A stretch of DNA of 64,000 bases from Cupriavidus cauae (GTDB taxonomy: Bacteria; Pseudomonadota; Gammaproteobacteria; Burkholderiales; Burkholderiaceae), in the NCBI RefSeq assembly GCF_008632125.1, contig NZ_VWRN01000025.1, forward strand, positions 122,790 through 186,789. Direction: 5' to 3'. Below are positions 18,662 through 27,790 of this stretch, piece by piece. The position numbers and the translations under genes were made by a program. Under the pieces are notes generated by a model that was given only the letters and a program-made list of their open reading frames with translations, had not been told where the DNA came from and ran no database searches. Numbering within the stretch: the stretch's first letter is position 1; every line of letters starts with the position of its first letter.

Positions 18662-20500
18662 ATGTGTGGCATCGTCGGCGCGGTTTCGACGCGCAATATC
18701 GTTCCGGTTCTGATCGAAGGCCTGCGCCGCCTGGAATACCGCGGCTATGACTCGTGCGGCGTGGCAGTGGTCCGCGAGGACACGCTCGAGCGCGCCCGCA
18801 CCGTGTCGCGGGTGGCGGACCTGGACGAGCAGACGCGCGGCTCCGGCCTGTCCGGCACGATCGGCGTGGCCCACACGCGCTGGGCCACGCACGGCAAGCC
18901 CGACACCATCAACGCCCACCCGCACTTCTCCGGCGAGACCATCGCGCTGGTGCACAACGGCATCATCGAAAACTACGAGCCGCTGCGCGACGAACTGCGC
19001 GCCGCCGGCTACGGCTTCGATTCGCAGACCGATACCGAAGTGGTCGCCCATCTGGTGCATCAGGCCTACACCTATCCGAGCAGCGCCACGCGCGGCGACC
19101 TGTTCGCCTCGGTGCGGGCGATCACCAAGCGCCTGCACGGCGCCTATGCGATCGCCGTGGTCGCCAAGGACCAGCCCGACTGCGTGGTCGGCGCGCGCGC
19201 CGGCTCGCCGCTGGTTGCTGCGCTCGGCGAAGGCGAGGCCTTCCTCGCCTCCGACGCGCTGGCCGTCGCCGGCACCGCCAACCGCGTGATCTATCTGGAA
19301 GAGGGCGACGTGGTCGAGGTGCGCCGCGACGCGATCACGATCCACGACGTCAACGACGAGCCGGTCGAGCGCGAAGTGCGCGTGGTCGAAGCCCATGCGG
19401 CGGCCGTCGATCTCGGCCCGTACCGGCATTTCATGCAGAAGGAAATCTTCGAGCAGCCGCGCGCGCTGGCCGACACGCTCGAGGGCATCGAAAGCATCGA
19501 GCCGAGCCAGTTCGGCGAACGCGCCGCGCAGGTGTTCGCCAATATCGACAGCGTGCTGATCCTGGCCTGCGGCACCAGCTATTACTCGGGCTGCACCGCC
19601 AAGTACTGGCTCGAAGCGATCGCCCGCATCCCGACCCAGGTCGAGGTCGCCAGCGAATACCGCTACCGCGAAACGGTACCCAATCCGCGCCAGCTGGTGG
19701 TCGTGATCTCGCAATCGGGCGAGACCGCCGACACGCTGGCCGCGCTGCGCCATGCCAAGGGCCTGGGCCACGAGCACACGCTGTGCATCTGCAACGTCGC
19801 CAGCAGCGCGATGGTCCGCGAAACCGAGCTGCGCTTCATCACGCGCGCGGGCACCGAGATCGGCGTCGCCTCGACCAAGGCCTTCACCACGCAGCTGGCC
19901 GCGCTGTACATGCTGACGCTGGCGCTGGCCAAGCTGCGCGGCACGCTGTCGGAGGAAAGCCAGGCCAGGGCGCTGGCGAACCTGCGCCACCTGCCGGCCG
20001 CGCTGCACGGCGTGCTGGCGCTGGAGCCGCAGATCATCGCCTGGTCGGAGGACTTCGCCCGCCGCGAGAACGCGCTGTTCCTCGGCCGCGGCCTGCACTA
20101 TCCGATCGCGCTGGAAGGCGCGCTGAAGCTGAAGGAAATCTCGTACATCCACGCCGAGGCCTATCCGGCCGGCGAGCTCAAGCACGGGCCGCTGGCGCTG
20201 GTGACCGAGGCGATGCCGGTGGTCACGGTGGCGCCGAACGACGCGCTGCTGGAAAAGCTGAAGTCGAACATCCAGGAAGTGCGTGCCCGCGGCGGCCGGC
20301 TTTATGTGTTCGCCGACGCGGACACGCACATTACGTCGACCGACGGCATCCAGGTGATCCGCCTGCCCGAGCACTACGGCGACCTGTCGCCGATCCTGCA
20401 TGTGGTGCCGCTGCAATTGCTGGCGTATCACACCGCGTGCGCGCGTGGTACCGACGTCGACAAGCCGCGCAATCTGGCGAAGTCGGTGACGGTGGAATAA
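18662..20500 (+). CDS. glmS: glutamine-fructose-6-phosphate aminotransferase (isomerizing)
   Basis: A 612-residue enzyme. The mature N-terminus is [10 protein letters not shown] with the nucleophile Cys right after Met. The glutaminase domain continues through [10 protein letters not shown] and [10 protein letters not shown]. Two SIS domains follow ([24 protein letters not shown], then [21 protein letters not shown] and [14 protein letters not shown]), and the C-terminus [13 protein letters not shown] is canonical. It makes glucosamine-6-phosphate for GlmM/GlmU. GGGAGAG precedes the ATG. A strong hairpin terminator follows 27 bp after the stop. I saw no glmS ribozyme in the leader. Confidence 0.97.
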   Translation: MCGIVGAVSTRNIVPVLIEGLRRLEYRGYDSCGVAVVREDTLERARTVSRVADLDEQTRGSGLSGTIGVAHTRWATHGKPDTINAHPHFSGETIALVHNGIIENYEPLRDELRAAGYGFDSQTDTEVVAHLVHQAYTYPSSATRGDLFASVRAITKRLHGAYAIAVVAKDQPDCVVGARAGSPLVAALGEGEAFLASDALAVAGTANRVIYLEEGDVVEVRRDAITIHDVNDEPVEREVRVVEAHAAAVDLGPYRHFMQKEIFEQPRALADTLEGIESIEPSQFGERAAQVFANIDSVLILACGTSYYSGCTAKYWLEAIARIPTQVEVASEYRYRETVPNPRQLVVVISQSGETADTLAALRHAKGLGHEHTLCICNVASSAMVRETELRFITRAGTEIGVASTKAFTTQLAALYMLTLALAKLRGTLSEESQARALANLRHLPAALHGVLALEPQIIAWSEDFARRENALFLGRGLHYPIALEGALKLKEISYIHAEAYPAGELKHGPLALVTEAMPVVTVAPNDALLEKLKSNIQEVRARGGRLYVFADADTHITSTDGIQVIRLPEHYGDLSPILHVVPLQLLAYHTACARGTDVDKPRNLAKSVTVE

Positions 20501-20527
20501 GGAAATCGGCAAGGCGTTGCCCTCAGC

Positions 20528-20565
20528 AAAAAGGGCGCTGCGGCACCGGCCGCAGCGCCCTTTTT
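20528..20565. terminator. bidirectional rho-independent terminator after glmS
   Basis: A 16-bp perfect stem from AAAAAGGGCGCTGCGG to CCGCAGCGCCCTTTTT with a 6-base loop. The A-run on one side and T-run on the other let it work in both directions. It separates glmS from the convergent histidine kinase gene. Confidence 0.93.
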
Positions 20566-20599
20566 CATGCCCGTCAGCTGGTCCGCGGCGGTCAGCACT

Positions 20600-20665
20600 C
20601 GGTCAGTCCTCGGTCAGTCCTCGGTCAGTCCTCGGTCAGTCCTCGGTCAGTCCTCGGTCAGTCCT
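20600..20665. repeat. 11-bp tandem repeat overlapping the 3' end of the kinase gene
   Basis: Six perfect copies of TCGGTCAGTCC. Because the unit is 11 bp and its reverse complement contains TGA, each successive copy places a stop in a different frame. The histidine kinase stop codon lies inside the array: the last three or so copies encode its final residues (RGLTED) and the remainder is downstream. Confidence 0.9.
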
Positions 20666-22120
20666 CGGCCCATCATCCATCCGCTTCGGAAACCGCAACG
20701 CAAACCGCGTCTTCCCCCGCTCGGACCGCACCGCGATATCCCCGCCGTGCGCCAGCATGATGGCCCTGGTAATCGACAGCCCCAACCCCACGCTGTCCGA
20801 TTCCGGCCTCGTGCGGGACTTGTCCCCGCGAGAGAAGCGGTCGAAGATCGAAGGCAGCAAGGCGGCGTCGATCTCGGCGCCGTCGTTCTCCACCGCGACC
20901 TCGACGTGTTCTCCGGCGTCCGCCACCTCGACGACGATCGTGCCGCCGGGCGGCGTATAGCGCAGCGCATTCGAAATCAGATTGCTCAGCGCCCGCCGCA
21001 GCATCAGCCGGTCGCCCTGGATGCGGCCGTCGCCCCGCAGATCCAGTCGCACCGCCTTGTCCTCGGCCAGCGCCTCGTAGAAGTCGAACAGCGCGCGCAC
21101 CTCGTCGGCGATGCGGATCGCCTCGGTGTTCGGCAGATCGAGCCCGTGTTCCATCTTGGCCAGGTACAGCATGTCGGACACCATGCGGGCGAGGCGCTGC
21201 AGTTCCTCGGCGTTCGACGCCAGGATGTCGCGGTAATTGCCGGCATCGCGTGGCTGCGACAGCGCAACCTGGGTCTGCGTCATCAGGTTGGTGATCGGCG
21301 TGCGCAGCTCGTGCGCCAGGTCGGACGAGAATTCGGACAGCCGGCGGAAATCGTCCTGCAGCCGCGCCAGCATCGCGTTCAGGTTCGCCGCCAGGTCCGC
21401 CATTTCAACCGGCACCGCTTCGACGGGCATCCGCTCGTACAGCTTGCTGCCCGTCACGGTCTGCGCGCGCGAGGCCATCGTGCGCAGCGGCGACAGCCCG
21501 CGGCGCGCCGCCCACCAGCCGAGCACGCCGCTGGCCAGCGCGGCCAGCGCGATATAGAACACCAGCGACTGGCGGAACGCGTGAATGAAGTGATCGTGGA
21601 TCTCTGTGTCCATGCCGACCAGCATGCGCAGCGGCTCTCCCGTGCCCGGATCGCGCACCGTGCGGACCATGCCGCGATACAGCTGGCCGTTCTGCCGCCA
21701 TTCGAGCCCATTGCCCTGCGAGCCGTCCGCGCCATCGGCACCGTCCGCAGCGTTCGCACCGGCCGCGCCGTCCGCATCGAGGCGCGCCCCCGCATCCGTC
21801 CGCGCCGCCGCCTCGAGCGCCGCGCCGAAATCGAAGCCGGGGCTCGCAAACAGCGGCTCGCCTCGCTTGCCTTGCACATGGATCAGCAGGCCGCCGTGGT
21901 GCTTCTGCGCGTCGGCCAGCCGCGCCGCGATGCCGTCGGACGGGCCCGTCGCCACGATCCGTTCGACCATGCGCAGATTGTCCCCGAGCAGCGCGTAGTC
22001 CTGATCGGCGAAGTGCCGGTCCATCGCCCAGAAGATCAGCCAACCCAGGCCCAGCAGCACGCAGGCGGAGGTCAGCGAGAACAACGCGGTCAGCCGGGCC
22101 GTCAGCGAGAGGCGCGGCAT
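20636..22120 (-). CDS. copS: heavy-metal (copper) sensor histidine kinase, CopS/CusS type
   Basis: A 494-residue inner-membrane kinase. TM1 is near residues 10-32 (LTALFSLTSACVLLGLGWLIF). The periplasmic sensor loop of ~150 residues includes a low-complexity stretch ADGADGADGS. TM2 is FYIALAALASGVLGWW, followed by HAMP. The phospho-acceptor H-box is SDLAHELRTPITNLM, the N-box SNLISNALRYTP and the G-box VGLGLSITRAIM. This arrangement fits the CusS/CopS/SilS heavy-metal kinase family. It overlaps the response regulator stop by one base (TGATG), so translation is coupled. Divergence from copA/copB points to periplasmic copper as the signal. Confidence 0.88.
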   Translation of the reverse strand: MPRLSLTARLTALFSLTSACVLLGLGWLIFWAMDRHFADQDYALLGDNLRMVERIVATGPSDGIAARLADAQKHHGGLLIHVQGKRGEPLFASPGFDFGAALEAAARTDAGARLDADGAAGANAADGADGADGSQGNGLEWRQNGQLYRGMVRTVRDPGTGEPLRMLVGMDTEIHDHFIHAFRQSLVFYIALAALASGVLGWWAARRGLSPLRTMASRAQTVTGSKLYERMPVEAVPVEMADLAANLNAMLARLQDDFRRLSEFSSDLAHELRTPITNLMTQTQVALSQPRDAGNYRDILASNAEELQRLARMVSDMLYLAKMEHGLDLPNTEAIRIADEVRALFDFYEALAEDKAVRLDLRGDGRIQGDRLMLRRALSNLISNALRYTPPGGTIVVEVADAGEHVEVAVENDGAEIDAALLPSIFDRFSRGDKSRTRPESDSVGLGLSITRAIMLAHGGDIAVRSERGKTRFALRFPKRMDDGPRTDRGLTED

Positions 22121-22806
22121 CAGTCGCCGTCCTCCGGGTTCTCGAGCACGTAGCCCATGCCGCGTACCGTCTGGATCAGCTTGAGGTCGAAGTCGTCGTC
22201 GATCTTGGCGCGCAGGCGGCGGATGGCGACGTCGATCACATTGCTGTCGCTGTCGAAGTTCATGTCCCAAACCTGCGAGGCGATCAGCGAGCGCGGCAGC
22301 ACCTCGCCCCGCCGGCGCGCCAGCAGTTCGAGCAGCGAGAATTCCTTGTTGGTCAGCACGATGCGGCGGCCGGCGCGGGTGGCGCGGCGGCGGGCCAGGT
22401 CGAGCACCAGGTCGGCGATCTGGATGCGGTCCAGCGCTACTTGCGTGGCGCCGCGGCGCAGCAGCGTGCGGACGCGCGCCAGCAACTCGGCAAAGGCAAA
22501 GGGTTTGACCAGATAGTCGTCGGCGCCGAGCTCCAGGCCCTTGACGCGATCGGCCACGCTGTCGCGCGCCGTCAGGAACAGCACCGGGACCCGGTTGTCG
22601 GCGGCCCGCAGCGTCTGCACGATGCGCCAGCCGTCGACGTCGGGCAGCATCACGTCGAGCACGATCAGGTCGTACGGCTCGGTCATGGCCAGATGCTGGC
22701 CATCCAGGCCGTTGGCGGCCAGGTCCACCACGAACCCCGCCTCGGTCAGCCCCTGCCGCAGGTATTCCCCGGTCTTGGCCTCGTCTTCGACTACCAGCAA
22801 TTTCAT
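22120..22806 (-). CDS. copR: heavy-metal response regulator, CopR/CusR type
   Basis: A 228-residue OmpR-family regulator. The receiver domain is [29 protein letters not shown] with the phospho-acceptor Asp, LTARDS, and [19 protein letters not shown]. The C-terminal winged helix has [22 protein letters not shown] and VRGMGYVLE. The sequence [14 protein letters not shown] is typical of the CopR/CusR/IrlR group. The start is preceded by AGGAAG. The leader contains an unusual 7-bp repeat array ~26 bp upstream. It probably activates the divergent copAB genes and its own operon. Confidence 0.9.
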   Translation of the reverse strand: MKLLVVEDEAKTGEYLRQGLTEAGFVVDLAANGLDGQHLAMTEPYDLIVLDVMLPDVDGWRIVQTLRAADNRVPVLFLTARDSVADRVKGLELGADDYLVKPFAFAELLARVRTLLRRGATQVALDRIQIADLVLDLARRRATRAGRRIVLTNKEFSLLELLARRRGEVLPRSLIASQVWDMNFDSDSNVIDVAIRRLRAKIDDDFDLKLIQTVRGMGYVLENPEDGD

Positions 22807-22831
22807 CGGCGCTTCCTGCTTGCTACTCTCT

Positions 22832-22931
22832 GCTTCCCGCTTCCCGCTTCCCGCTTCCCGCTTCCCGCTTCCCACTTCCCACTTCCCGCTTCCCACTTCC
22901 CGCTTCCCACTTCCCGCTTCCGGCTTCCTGT
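22832..22931. repeat. 7-bp tandem repeat in the copR leader
   Basis: About 14 copies of CTTCCCG or CTTCCCA. Read in the direction of copR the unit is CGGGAAG or TGGGAAG, a run of Shine-Dalgarno-like GGGAAG motifs ending ~26 bases before the copR ATG. Variants of one base (G/A) alternate. Slippage would change the leader in 7-bp steps. Confidence 0.85.
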
Positions 22932-23065
22932 GCCGCGCGTCGGGCTTCGGCTTCCTGTTTTCCGCGTCCCGCTGTGGGCTGTGCCCTGCGCGCGTCGCCG
23001 GCCATCGGCGCCTGGCGCAACCGTCGCGATAGTGTAGGGCGAGGCGGCCCAACATGACGCCAACC

Positions 23066-23102
23066 TTACCGGAATGTAATGTCGGGGTAATTGGTTGGTT
23101 AC
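23066..23102. promoter_or_regulatory. candidate CopR binding sites
   Basis: TTAC-N6-GTAA (23066-23079) is followed 7 bp later by GTAA-N8-TTAC (23087-23102). Paired TTAC/GTAA half-sites are the kind of element bound by CopR/CzcR-type regulators. They lie in the middle of the divergent copR/copA spacer, where both promoters could be served. No footprint data; motif-based inference only. Confidence 0.4.
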
Positions 23103-23196
23103 TGCCTGGTCCTTATCCTGCCGAGGCCATTTGCGATTGACGATCACCGATTGAAGCGTCTCCGACGCCGATCGTGCGATCGTCGACGCGGGTGGT

Positions 23197-23239
23197 CGAC
23201 GCCGATCGCCGACGCCGATCGCCGACGCCGATCGCCGAT
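23197..23239. repeat. 13-bp tandem repeat upstream of copA
   Basis: Three and a third copies of CGACGCCGATCGC, ending 20 bp before the copA start codon, so within its leader or promoter. A degenerate copy lies ~35 bp upstream. Confidence 0.75.
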
Positions 23240-23259
23240 AGACCACAAGGACCGCCTCC

Positions 23260-25206
23260 ATGCCCCGTAGCGCCCCAACCACCCTGGCCCTGCCGCCTCA
23301 TCTGTCCCGCCGGCGCTTCGTGCAAGGGCTGGTCGCGGGCGGCGTGCTCGGTGCACTGTCCGGCGTGCCCGGCGCGGCATGGGCGCAGCGCGCGGACCGT
23401 CCGCGGCGGGCGGGCAGCGGCAGCGCGCCGGTGCTGACCGGCACCGAGTTCGACCTGTTCATCGAAGAGGCGGTCGTCAACTTCACCGGCAAGCCCGCCA
23501 TCGCCCACACCATCAACGGCATGCTGCCGGGCCCGACGCTGCGCTGGCGCAAGGGCGATACGGTGACCATCCGCGTGACCAACCGCCTGCGCGAGCCGAC
23601 CTCGATCCACTGGCACGGCATCATCCTGCCGTTCGAGATGGACGGCGTGCCCGGCATCAGCTTCCCCGGCATCGCGCCGGGCGAGACCTTCACCTACCGC
23701 TTCAAGGTCGTGCAGAGCGGCAGCTACTGGTACCACTCGCACTCCGGCTTCCAGGAGATGACCGGCGTCTACGGCGGCCTGATCATCGACGGCGACGACG
23801 ATCCGATCCGCGCGGACCGCGACCATACCGTGCTGCTGTCCGACTGGACCGACGAGGACGGCATGCGCGTGCTGTCCAAGCTCAAGACCCAGAGCGACTA
23901 CTACAACTACAACCAACCCACCGTCGTCGACTTCTTCCGCGATGTCGCCAACGACGGCATCAAGGCCGCCGTCGACAAGCGCCGCATGTGGAACCAGATG
24001 CGGATGAGCCCCACCGATCTGGCCGACCTGTCCGCGCATACGCTGACCTACCTGACCAATGGCGTGACGCCGGCCGGCAACTGGACGGGCCTGTTCAAGC
24101 CGGGCGACAAGGTTCGGCTGCGCTTCATCAATGGCAGCGGCAATACCTTCTATGACGTGCGCATTCCGGGGCTGAAGCTCAAGGTCGTGCAGGTCGACGG
24201 CCAGAACATCGAGCCGGTGACGGTCGACGAATTCCGTTTCGGTCCCGGCGAGACCTGCGATGTCCTGGTCGAGCCGCGCGACGAGGCCTACACGATCTTC
24301 TCGCAGGCGATGGACCGCACCGGCTACGCGCGCGGCACGCTGGCGACGCGCGAGGGGCTGCAGGCCGCCGTGCCCGCGCTGGACAAGGCCGAGTGGCTGA
24401 CCATGACGGACATGATGGGCGACATGGGGGCGATGGGTGGGATGGCTGGGATGAGCCATGGCGGCGGGCACAACCACGGCGCCATGCATGGCACGCACGG
24501 GACGGACAGCGAGCGCGGCATGCACAGCACGCATGGCGCGCATGGTACGCACGGCACGCATGGCATGCACAGCATGCACGACACGCACGGGGCGCACGGC
24601 ATGCACCACGGCGGCATGGCGATGGACCACGGCCAGCACGCCATGCCGACGGTGCCGGCAAACGGCTCGCTGAAGATCCCCAGCAGGACCGCCCGCCACG
24701 CGCGCACCGAATACGGCCCGAGCACCGATATGCGGGTCGACATGGCACGGACCAACCTCGACGACCCCGGCATCGGGCTGCGCAACAACGGACGCCGCGT
24801 GCTGACGCTGGCCGACATGCGCACGGTCGGCGGTCCGATGGACCCGCGCGGGCCGAACAGGGAAGTGGAACTGCACCTGACCGGCAATATGGAGCGCTAC
24901 ACCTGGTCCTTCGACGGCCTGGAGTTCGGCAAGTCCACGCCGGTCCATTTCCGCCACGGCGAGCGGCTGCGCGTGATCCTGCATAACGACACGATGATGA
25001 CCCACCCGATGCATCTGCACGGCATGTGGAGCGAGCTGGAGGCGCCGGACGGCTCCTTCCAGGCGCGGCGGCACACGATTCCGGTGCAGCCGGCCCAGCG
25101 CATCAGCTTCCTCGTCACGGCCGATGCGCTCGGCCGCTGGGCCTGGCATTGCCATCTGATGATGCATATGGACGCAGGCATGTTCCGCGAAGTGCTGGTG
25201 GCCTGA
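23260..25206 (+). CDS. copA: copper resistance multicopper oxidase CopA
   Basis: A 648-residue periplasmic oxidase. SRRRFVQGLVAGG is a twin-arginine signal, so it is exported folded. Copper sites are all visible: IHWHGIILPFEMDG, YWYHSHSGFQEMTGVYGG, HPMHLHGMWSELE and WAWHCHLMMHMDAGMF. Residues ~385-465 form a Met/His-rich insert (MMGDMGAMGGMAGM, repeated HGTHG and HGAHG) that binds extra copper, as in other CopA proteins; here the His part is built from near-repeats. It oxidises Cu(I) and sequesters copper. AAGGACC precedes the ATG. It is followed by copB after ~50 bp. Confidence 0.94.
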   Translation: MPRSAPTTLALPPHLSRRRFVQGLVAGGVLGALSGVPGAAWAQRADRPRRAGSGSAPVLTGTEFDLFIEEAVVNFTGKPAIAHTINGMLPGPTLRWRKGDTVTIRVTNRLREPTSIHWHGIILPFEMDGVPGISFPGIAPGETFTYRFKVVQSGSYWYHSHSGFQEMTGVYGGLIIDGDDDPIRADRDHTVLLSDWTDEDGMRVLSKLKTQSDYYNYNQPTVVDFFRDVANDGIKAAVDKRRMWNQMRMSPTDLADLSAHTLTYLTNGVTPAGNWTGLFKPGDKVRLRFINGSGNTFYDVRIPGLKLKVVQVDGQNIEPVTVDEFRFGPGETCDVLVEPRDEAYTIFSQAMDRTGYARGTLATREGLQAAVPALDKAEWLTMTDMMGDMGAMGGMAGMSHGGGHNHGAMHGTHGTDSERGMHSTHGAHGTHGTHGMHSMHDTHGAHGMHHGGMAMDHGQHAMPTVPANGSLKIPSRTARHARTEYGPSTDMRVDMARTNLDDPGIGLRNNGRRVLTLADMRTVGGPMDPRGPNREVELHLTGNMERYTWSFDGLEFGKSTPVHFRHGERLRVILHNDTMMTHPMHLHGMWSELEAPDGSFQARRHTIPVQPAQRISFLVTADALGRWAWHCHLMMHMDAGMFREVLVA

Positions 25207-25253
25207 CTGGCCCGATGTTCCATCCAAATTCCAAGACGCACGGGGCCCGAGCC

Positions 25254-26300
25254 ATGCCATCGAACATACTTCTTGCCATCCTGCTGGCAGCCGCCGGCAT
25301 CGGGGCTGCTTGGGGGCAGCAGCCGCACCAGCACGATCACGGTGACCACCAGCAGCATCAGCAGCACCAGCAGCACCCGCAGCACCCGCAGCACCAGGAG
25401 CATCAGCAAGACCAGCAGCACCGACAGGACCAGCAGCACCAGGAGCATCAGCAAGACCAGCAGCACCGGGAGCATCAGCAACACCAGGAGCATCAGCAGC
25501 ATCAGCACGGCAGCGCCGCGAAGCCGGCAATGGACCACGGCGACATGAAGATGCAGGGCGGCAGCGCGCCGCCCGATGCCCGCGATCCGCACGCCTATTC
25601 CGGTGGCCATCGCCTCGGCGTCGGGCAGTACGCGCTCGGTCCCCATCGGCAGCTGCATATGGCCGACGAGCACCTGTTCGGCTCGGTACTGGTGGACCGC
25701 CTCGAATGGGCGCGCGGCAGCGACACCAACGCGGCCGCCTACGAGGCGCAGGCCTGGTTCGGCGGCACCTATGACCGGCTGGTCATCAAGGCCGAAGGCG
25801 AGGTCGAGCGCGGCAAGGTCCACGAGGCCCGCACCGAACTGCTGTGGGGCCACGCCATCGCCAGCTATTGGGACACGCAGCTCGGCATCCGCAACGACGC
25901 CGGCCACGGTCGCCCCGCACGCAACTGGCTCGCATTCGGCGTGCAGGGGCTGGCGCCCTACTGGTTCGAGCTCGACGCCACCGGCTACCTCGGCACCGAA
26001 GGGCGGACGGCGCTGCGGCTGTCCGCCGAGTACGAGCTGCTGGTCACGCAGCGCCTGATCCTGCAGCCGCGCGTCGAGGCCAATTTCTACGGCAAGAACG
26101 ACCGCGAGATCGGCGTCGGCAGCGGCCTGTCCAACGGCGCGGTCGGCGTGCGCCTACGCTACGAGTTCAGCCGCCAGTTCGCGCCGTACATCGGCGTCGA
26201 GCGCTACCAGACGTTCGGCAATACCGCCGACATGGTGCGCGCCTCCGGCGGCCGCAGCGGCGAGACGCGCTTTGTCGCCGGCGTGCGCGTCTGGTTCTGA
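25254..26300 (+). CDS. copB: copper resistance outer-membrane protein CopB with Gln/His repeat
   Basis: A 348-residue protein. The signal peptide is MPSNILLAILLAAAGIGAAWG; an in-frame ATG 39 bp upstream (MFHPNSK) is possible. Residues ~24-85 are almost only Gln and His with some Glu, Asp, Pro and Arg, built from CAGCAC/CAGCAG repeats (QQHQQH, QEHQQD units). The conserved CopB beta-barrel follows: MADEHLFGSVLVDRLEWARG, YEAQAWFGGTYDRL, EARTELLWGHAIASYWDTQLG and VERYQTFGNTADM. It sits in the outer membrane and binds or excludes copper. Ordinary CopB proteins have Met/His motifs here; the long Gln/His tract is unusual. Confidence 0.9.
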   Translation: MPSNILLAILLAAAGIGAAWGQQPHQHDHGDHQQHQQHQQHPQHPQHQEHQQDQQHRQDQQHQEHQQDQQHREHQQHQEHQQHQHGSAAKPAMDHGDMKMQGGSAPPDARDPHAYSGGHRLGVGQYALGPHRQLHMADEHLFGSVLVDRLEWARGSDTNAAAYEAQAWFGGTYDRLVIKAEGEVERGKVHEARTELLWGHAIASYWDTQLGIRNDAGHGRPARNWLAFGVQGLAPYWFELDATGYLGTEGRTALRLSAEYELLVTQRLILQPRVEANFYGKNDREIGVGSGLSNGAVGVRLRYEFSRQFAPYIGVERYQTFGNTADMVRASGGRSGETRFVAGVRVWF

Positions 26301-26557
26301 GCCGCCCGCCGACAACGGTCCGCGGCCTGCTGCGCGGCCCCCACAGGTCCGCCGAACAGGTCCGGTAGAGGTTCCGTTTGCAGCATTGACAATACCTCGT
26401 GCAGATTCTGCGACATCGACTGCCTTACCGAAGCGGACGACGCCTACGCTGCGCACGATAGGTCTCCCCACGCCGGTATCACGCCCGATCGGCGCGCTGG
26501 CACGCTCGATGCATCGGTTCGAGTCCGGACGTCTTGTCCGCACATCCGGAGACCATC

Positions 26558-26689
26558 ATGACTCAGCAACAGCAAGGCCAAGGCCAGAAGAGCGGCAGCA
26601 AGCAGCAGCAACAACAGCAGCAAAGCAAGGGCGGCCAGCAGCAGCAAGGCGGCCAACAGCGCGAGCGCAAGCAGCAGCAACAGAAGTAA
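26558..26689 (+). CDS. 43-residue Gln/Lys-rich small protein
   Basis: A short gene reading MTQQQQGQGQKSGSKQQ and ending RERKQQQQK. About half the residues are Gln, and it has no hydrophobic segment, so it is probably disordered and cytosolic. Support comes from CCGGAG eight bases before the ATG and an intrinsic terminator 19 bp after the stop, which together form a free-standing unit. TTGACA at 26386 may be part of its promoter, but the -10 is not clear. Similar tiny hydrophilic proteins occur in Burkholderiales without known role. Confidence 0.55.
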   Translation: MTQQQQGQGQKSGSKQQQQQQQSKGGQQQQGGQQRERKQQQQK

Positions 26690-26707
26690 GGCAGTGCGGG
26701 AGGATGC

Positions 26708-26749
26708 GGCGGCGAATGCCCGGAGGGCTTCGCCGCCTGCTTTTTTTTT
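26708..26749 (+). terminator. rho-independent terminator after the Gln-rich small gene
   Basis: A 9-bp stem GGCGGCGAA / TTCGCCGCC with a 12-base loop, followed after TGC by nine T. It ends the small gene and separates it from the convergent dienelactone hydrolase gene. Confidence 0.85.
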
Positions 26750-26780
26750 GCGGGCGGCAAGAAGAAACCTGCCGTCGCCG

Positions 26781-27527
26781 CTAGCCTTTCGCCCCCAGCT
26801 GCTCCGCCAGGAACGCCTTCATCGCGGCCCAGGAGCGCCTGTCGGCCCGCGGGTCATGGACGATGCCGCGCTCGGGGAAATTCGCGCCGGCGAAGGTGAA
26901 GGCGTGGCGGGCGTGGCCGTAGGCGTGCAACTGCCAGTCCGCTCCCGCGTCGGTCAGTTCCCTGGCAATGGCCAGCACATCGGCCGGCGGCGCGACCGGG
27001 TCTTCCCAGCCGTGCAGCAGCAGGACGCTCGCGGAGATTGGCCGCTGCGGGCCGATCCGTGGCGGCTGCAGAACGCCGTGGATGCTGATGGCGGCGACCA
27101 GGTTCGGCGGCGCCGCGCGTGCCAGGTCCAGCGCGCACAAGCCGCCGAAGCAGTAGCCGACCGCGGCGATGCGGCGCGGGTCGACGCCGGGAAGCGCCGT
27201 GGCGGCATCGAGTCCCGCCAGCAGCCGGCGCTGCAACAGGGCACGGTCGGCCAGCATCGGATTCATCAGATGCGAGTTGTCGCCCATCGGGTCGCCGCGC
27301 ACGCCCTTGCCATAGACGTCGGCGGCGAAGCAGACGTAGCCCAATGCGGCGAGCCGGCCGGCGCTGCGCTTGATGGGCTCGCTCAGGCCGCTCCACTCGT
27401 GGGCCAGCAGCACGCAGGGCGCGGATGACCCGAGGCCGGCGGGCCGGGCCACGTAACCCTCGAAGGTTGTCGCGCCGTCGGTGTAGTCGACGAGCGTTCG
27501 TTCCAACGCAATCTCTTCAACGTCCAT
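26781..27527 (-). CDS. dienelactone hydrolase family protein
   Basis: A 248-residue alpha/beta hydrolase. CVLLAHEWSGLSEPIKR and CFAADVYGKGVRGDP lead to the nucleophile elbow AVGYCFGGLCALDLAR with Cys as nucleophile. LLLHGWEDPVAPP holds the acid and GHARHAFTF the His. Cys-type nucleophiles define dienelactone hydrolases, which open the lactone ring of chloro-aromatic degradation products; many genomic members act on other esters. AGGAGGG lies just before the ATG. No pathway partner is adjacent, so the substrate is open. Confidence 0.85.
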   Translation of the reverse strand: MDVEEIALERTLVDYTDGATTFEGYVARPAGLGSSAPCVLLAHEWSGLSEPIKRSAGRLAALGYVCFAADVYGKGVRGDPMGDNSHLMNPMLADRALLQRRLLAGLDAATALPGVDPRRIAAVGYCFGGLCALDLARAAPPNLVAAISIHGVLQPPRIGPQRPISASVLLLHGWEDPVAPPADVLAIARELTDAGADWQLHAYGHARHAFTFAGANFPERGIVHDPRADRRSWAAMKAFLAEQLGAKG

Positions 27528-27641
27528 ACGTCCCTCCTGTCGAGTGCCGCAGGATGCCGCGGCGCGGACGCGCCGTATTGAACGTTTGGGACCGTTTTGA
27601 ACCGCTGGACCGCCTCGACCGCCTCGACCGCCTGGGACGAC

Positions 27642-27790
27642 TTGGGACTCGGGACTCGGGACTCGGGACTCGGGACTCGGGACTCGGGACTCGGGACTCG
27701 GGACTCGGGACTCGGGACTCGGGACTCGGGACTCGGGACTCGGGACTCGGGACTCGGGACTTGCGACTTGGGACTTGGGACTTGGGAGTT
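27642..27790. repeat. 7-bp tandem repeat (GGGACTC)n
   Basis: Roughly 21 copies; the first ~17 are perfect GGGACTC and the last few decay to TGGGACT. It lies upstream of the dienelactone hydrolase start and passes directly into a 10-bp array. Confidence 0.92.

Larger units (their letters stand above)
22807..23259. other. copR-copA divergent intergenic region
   Basis: This 453-bp region holds no convincing gene. On the copR side is a heptanucleotide array, in the middle are paired GTAA/TTAC motifs that may bind CopR, and on the copA side a 13-bp repeat. Open frames across the arrays are repeat artefacts. Confidence 0.6.
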
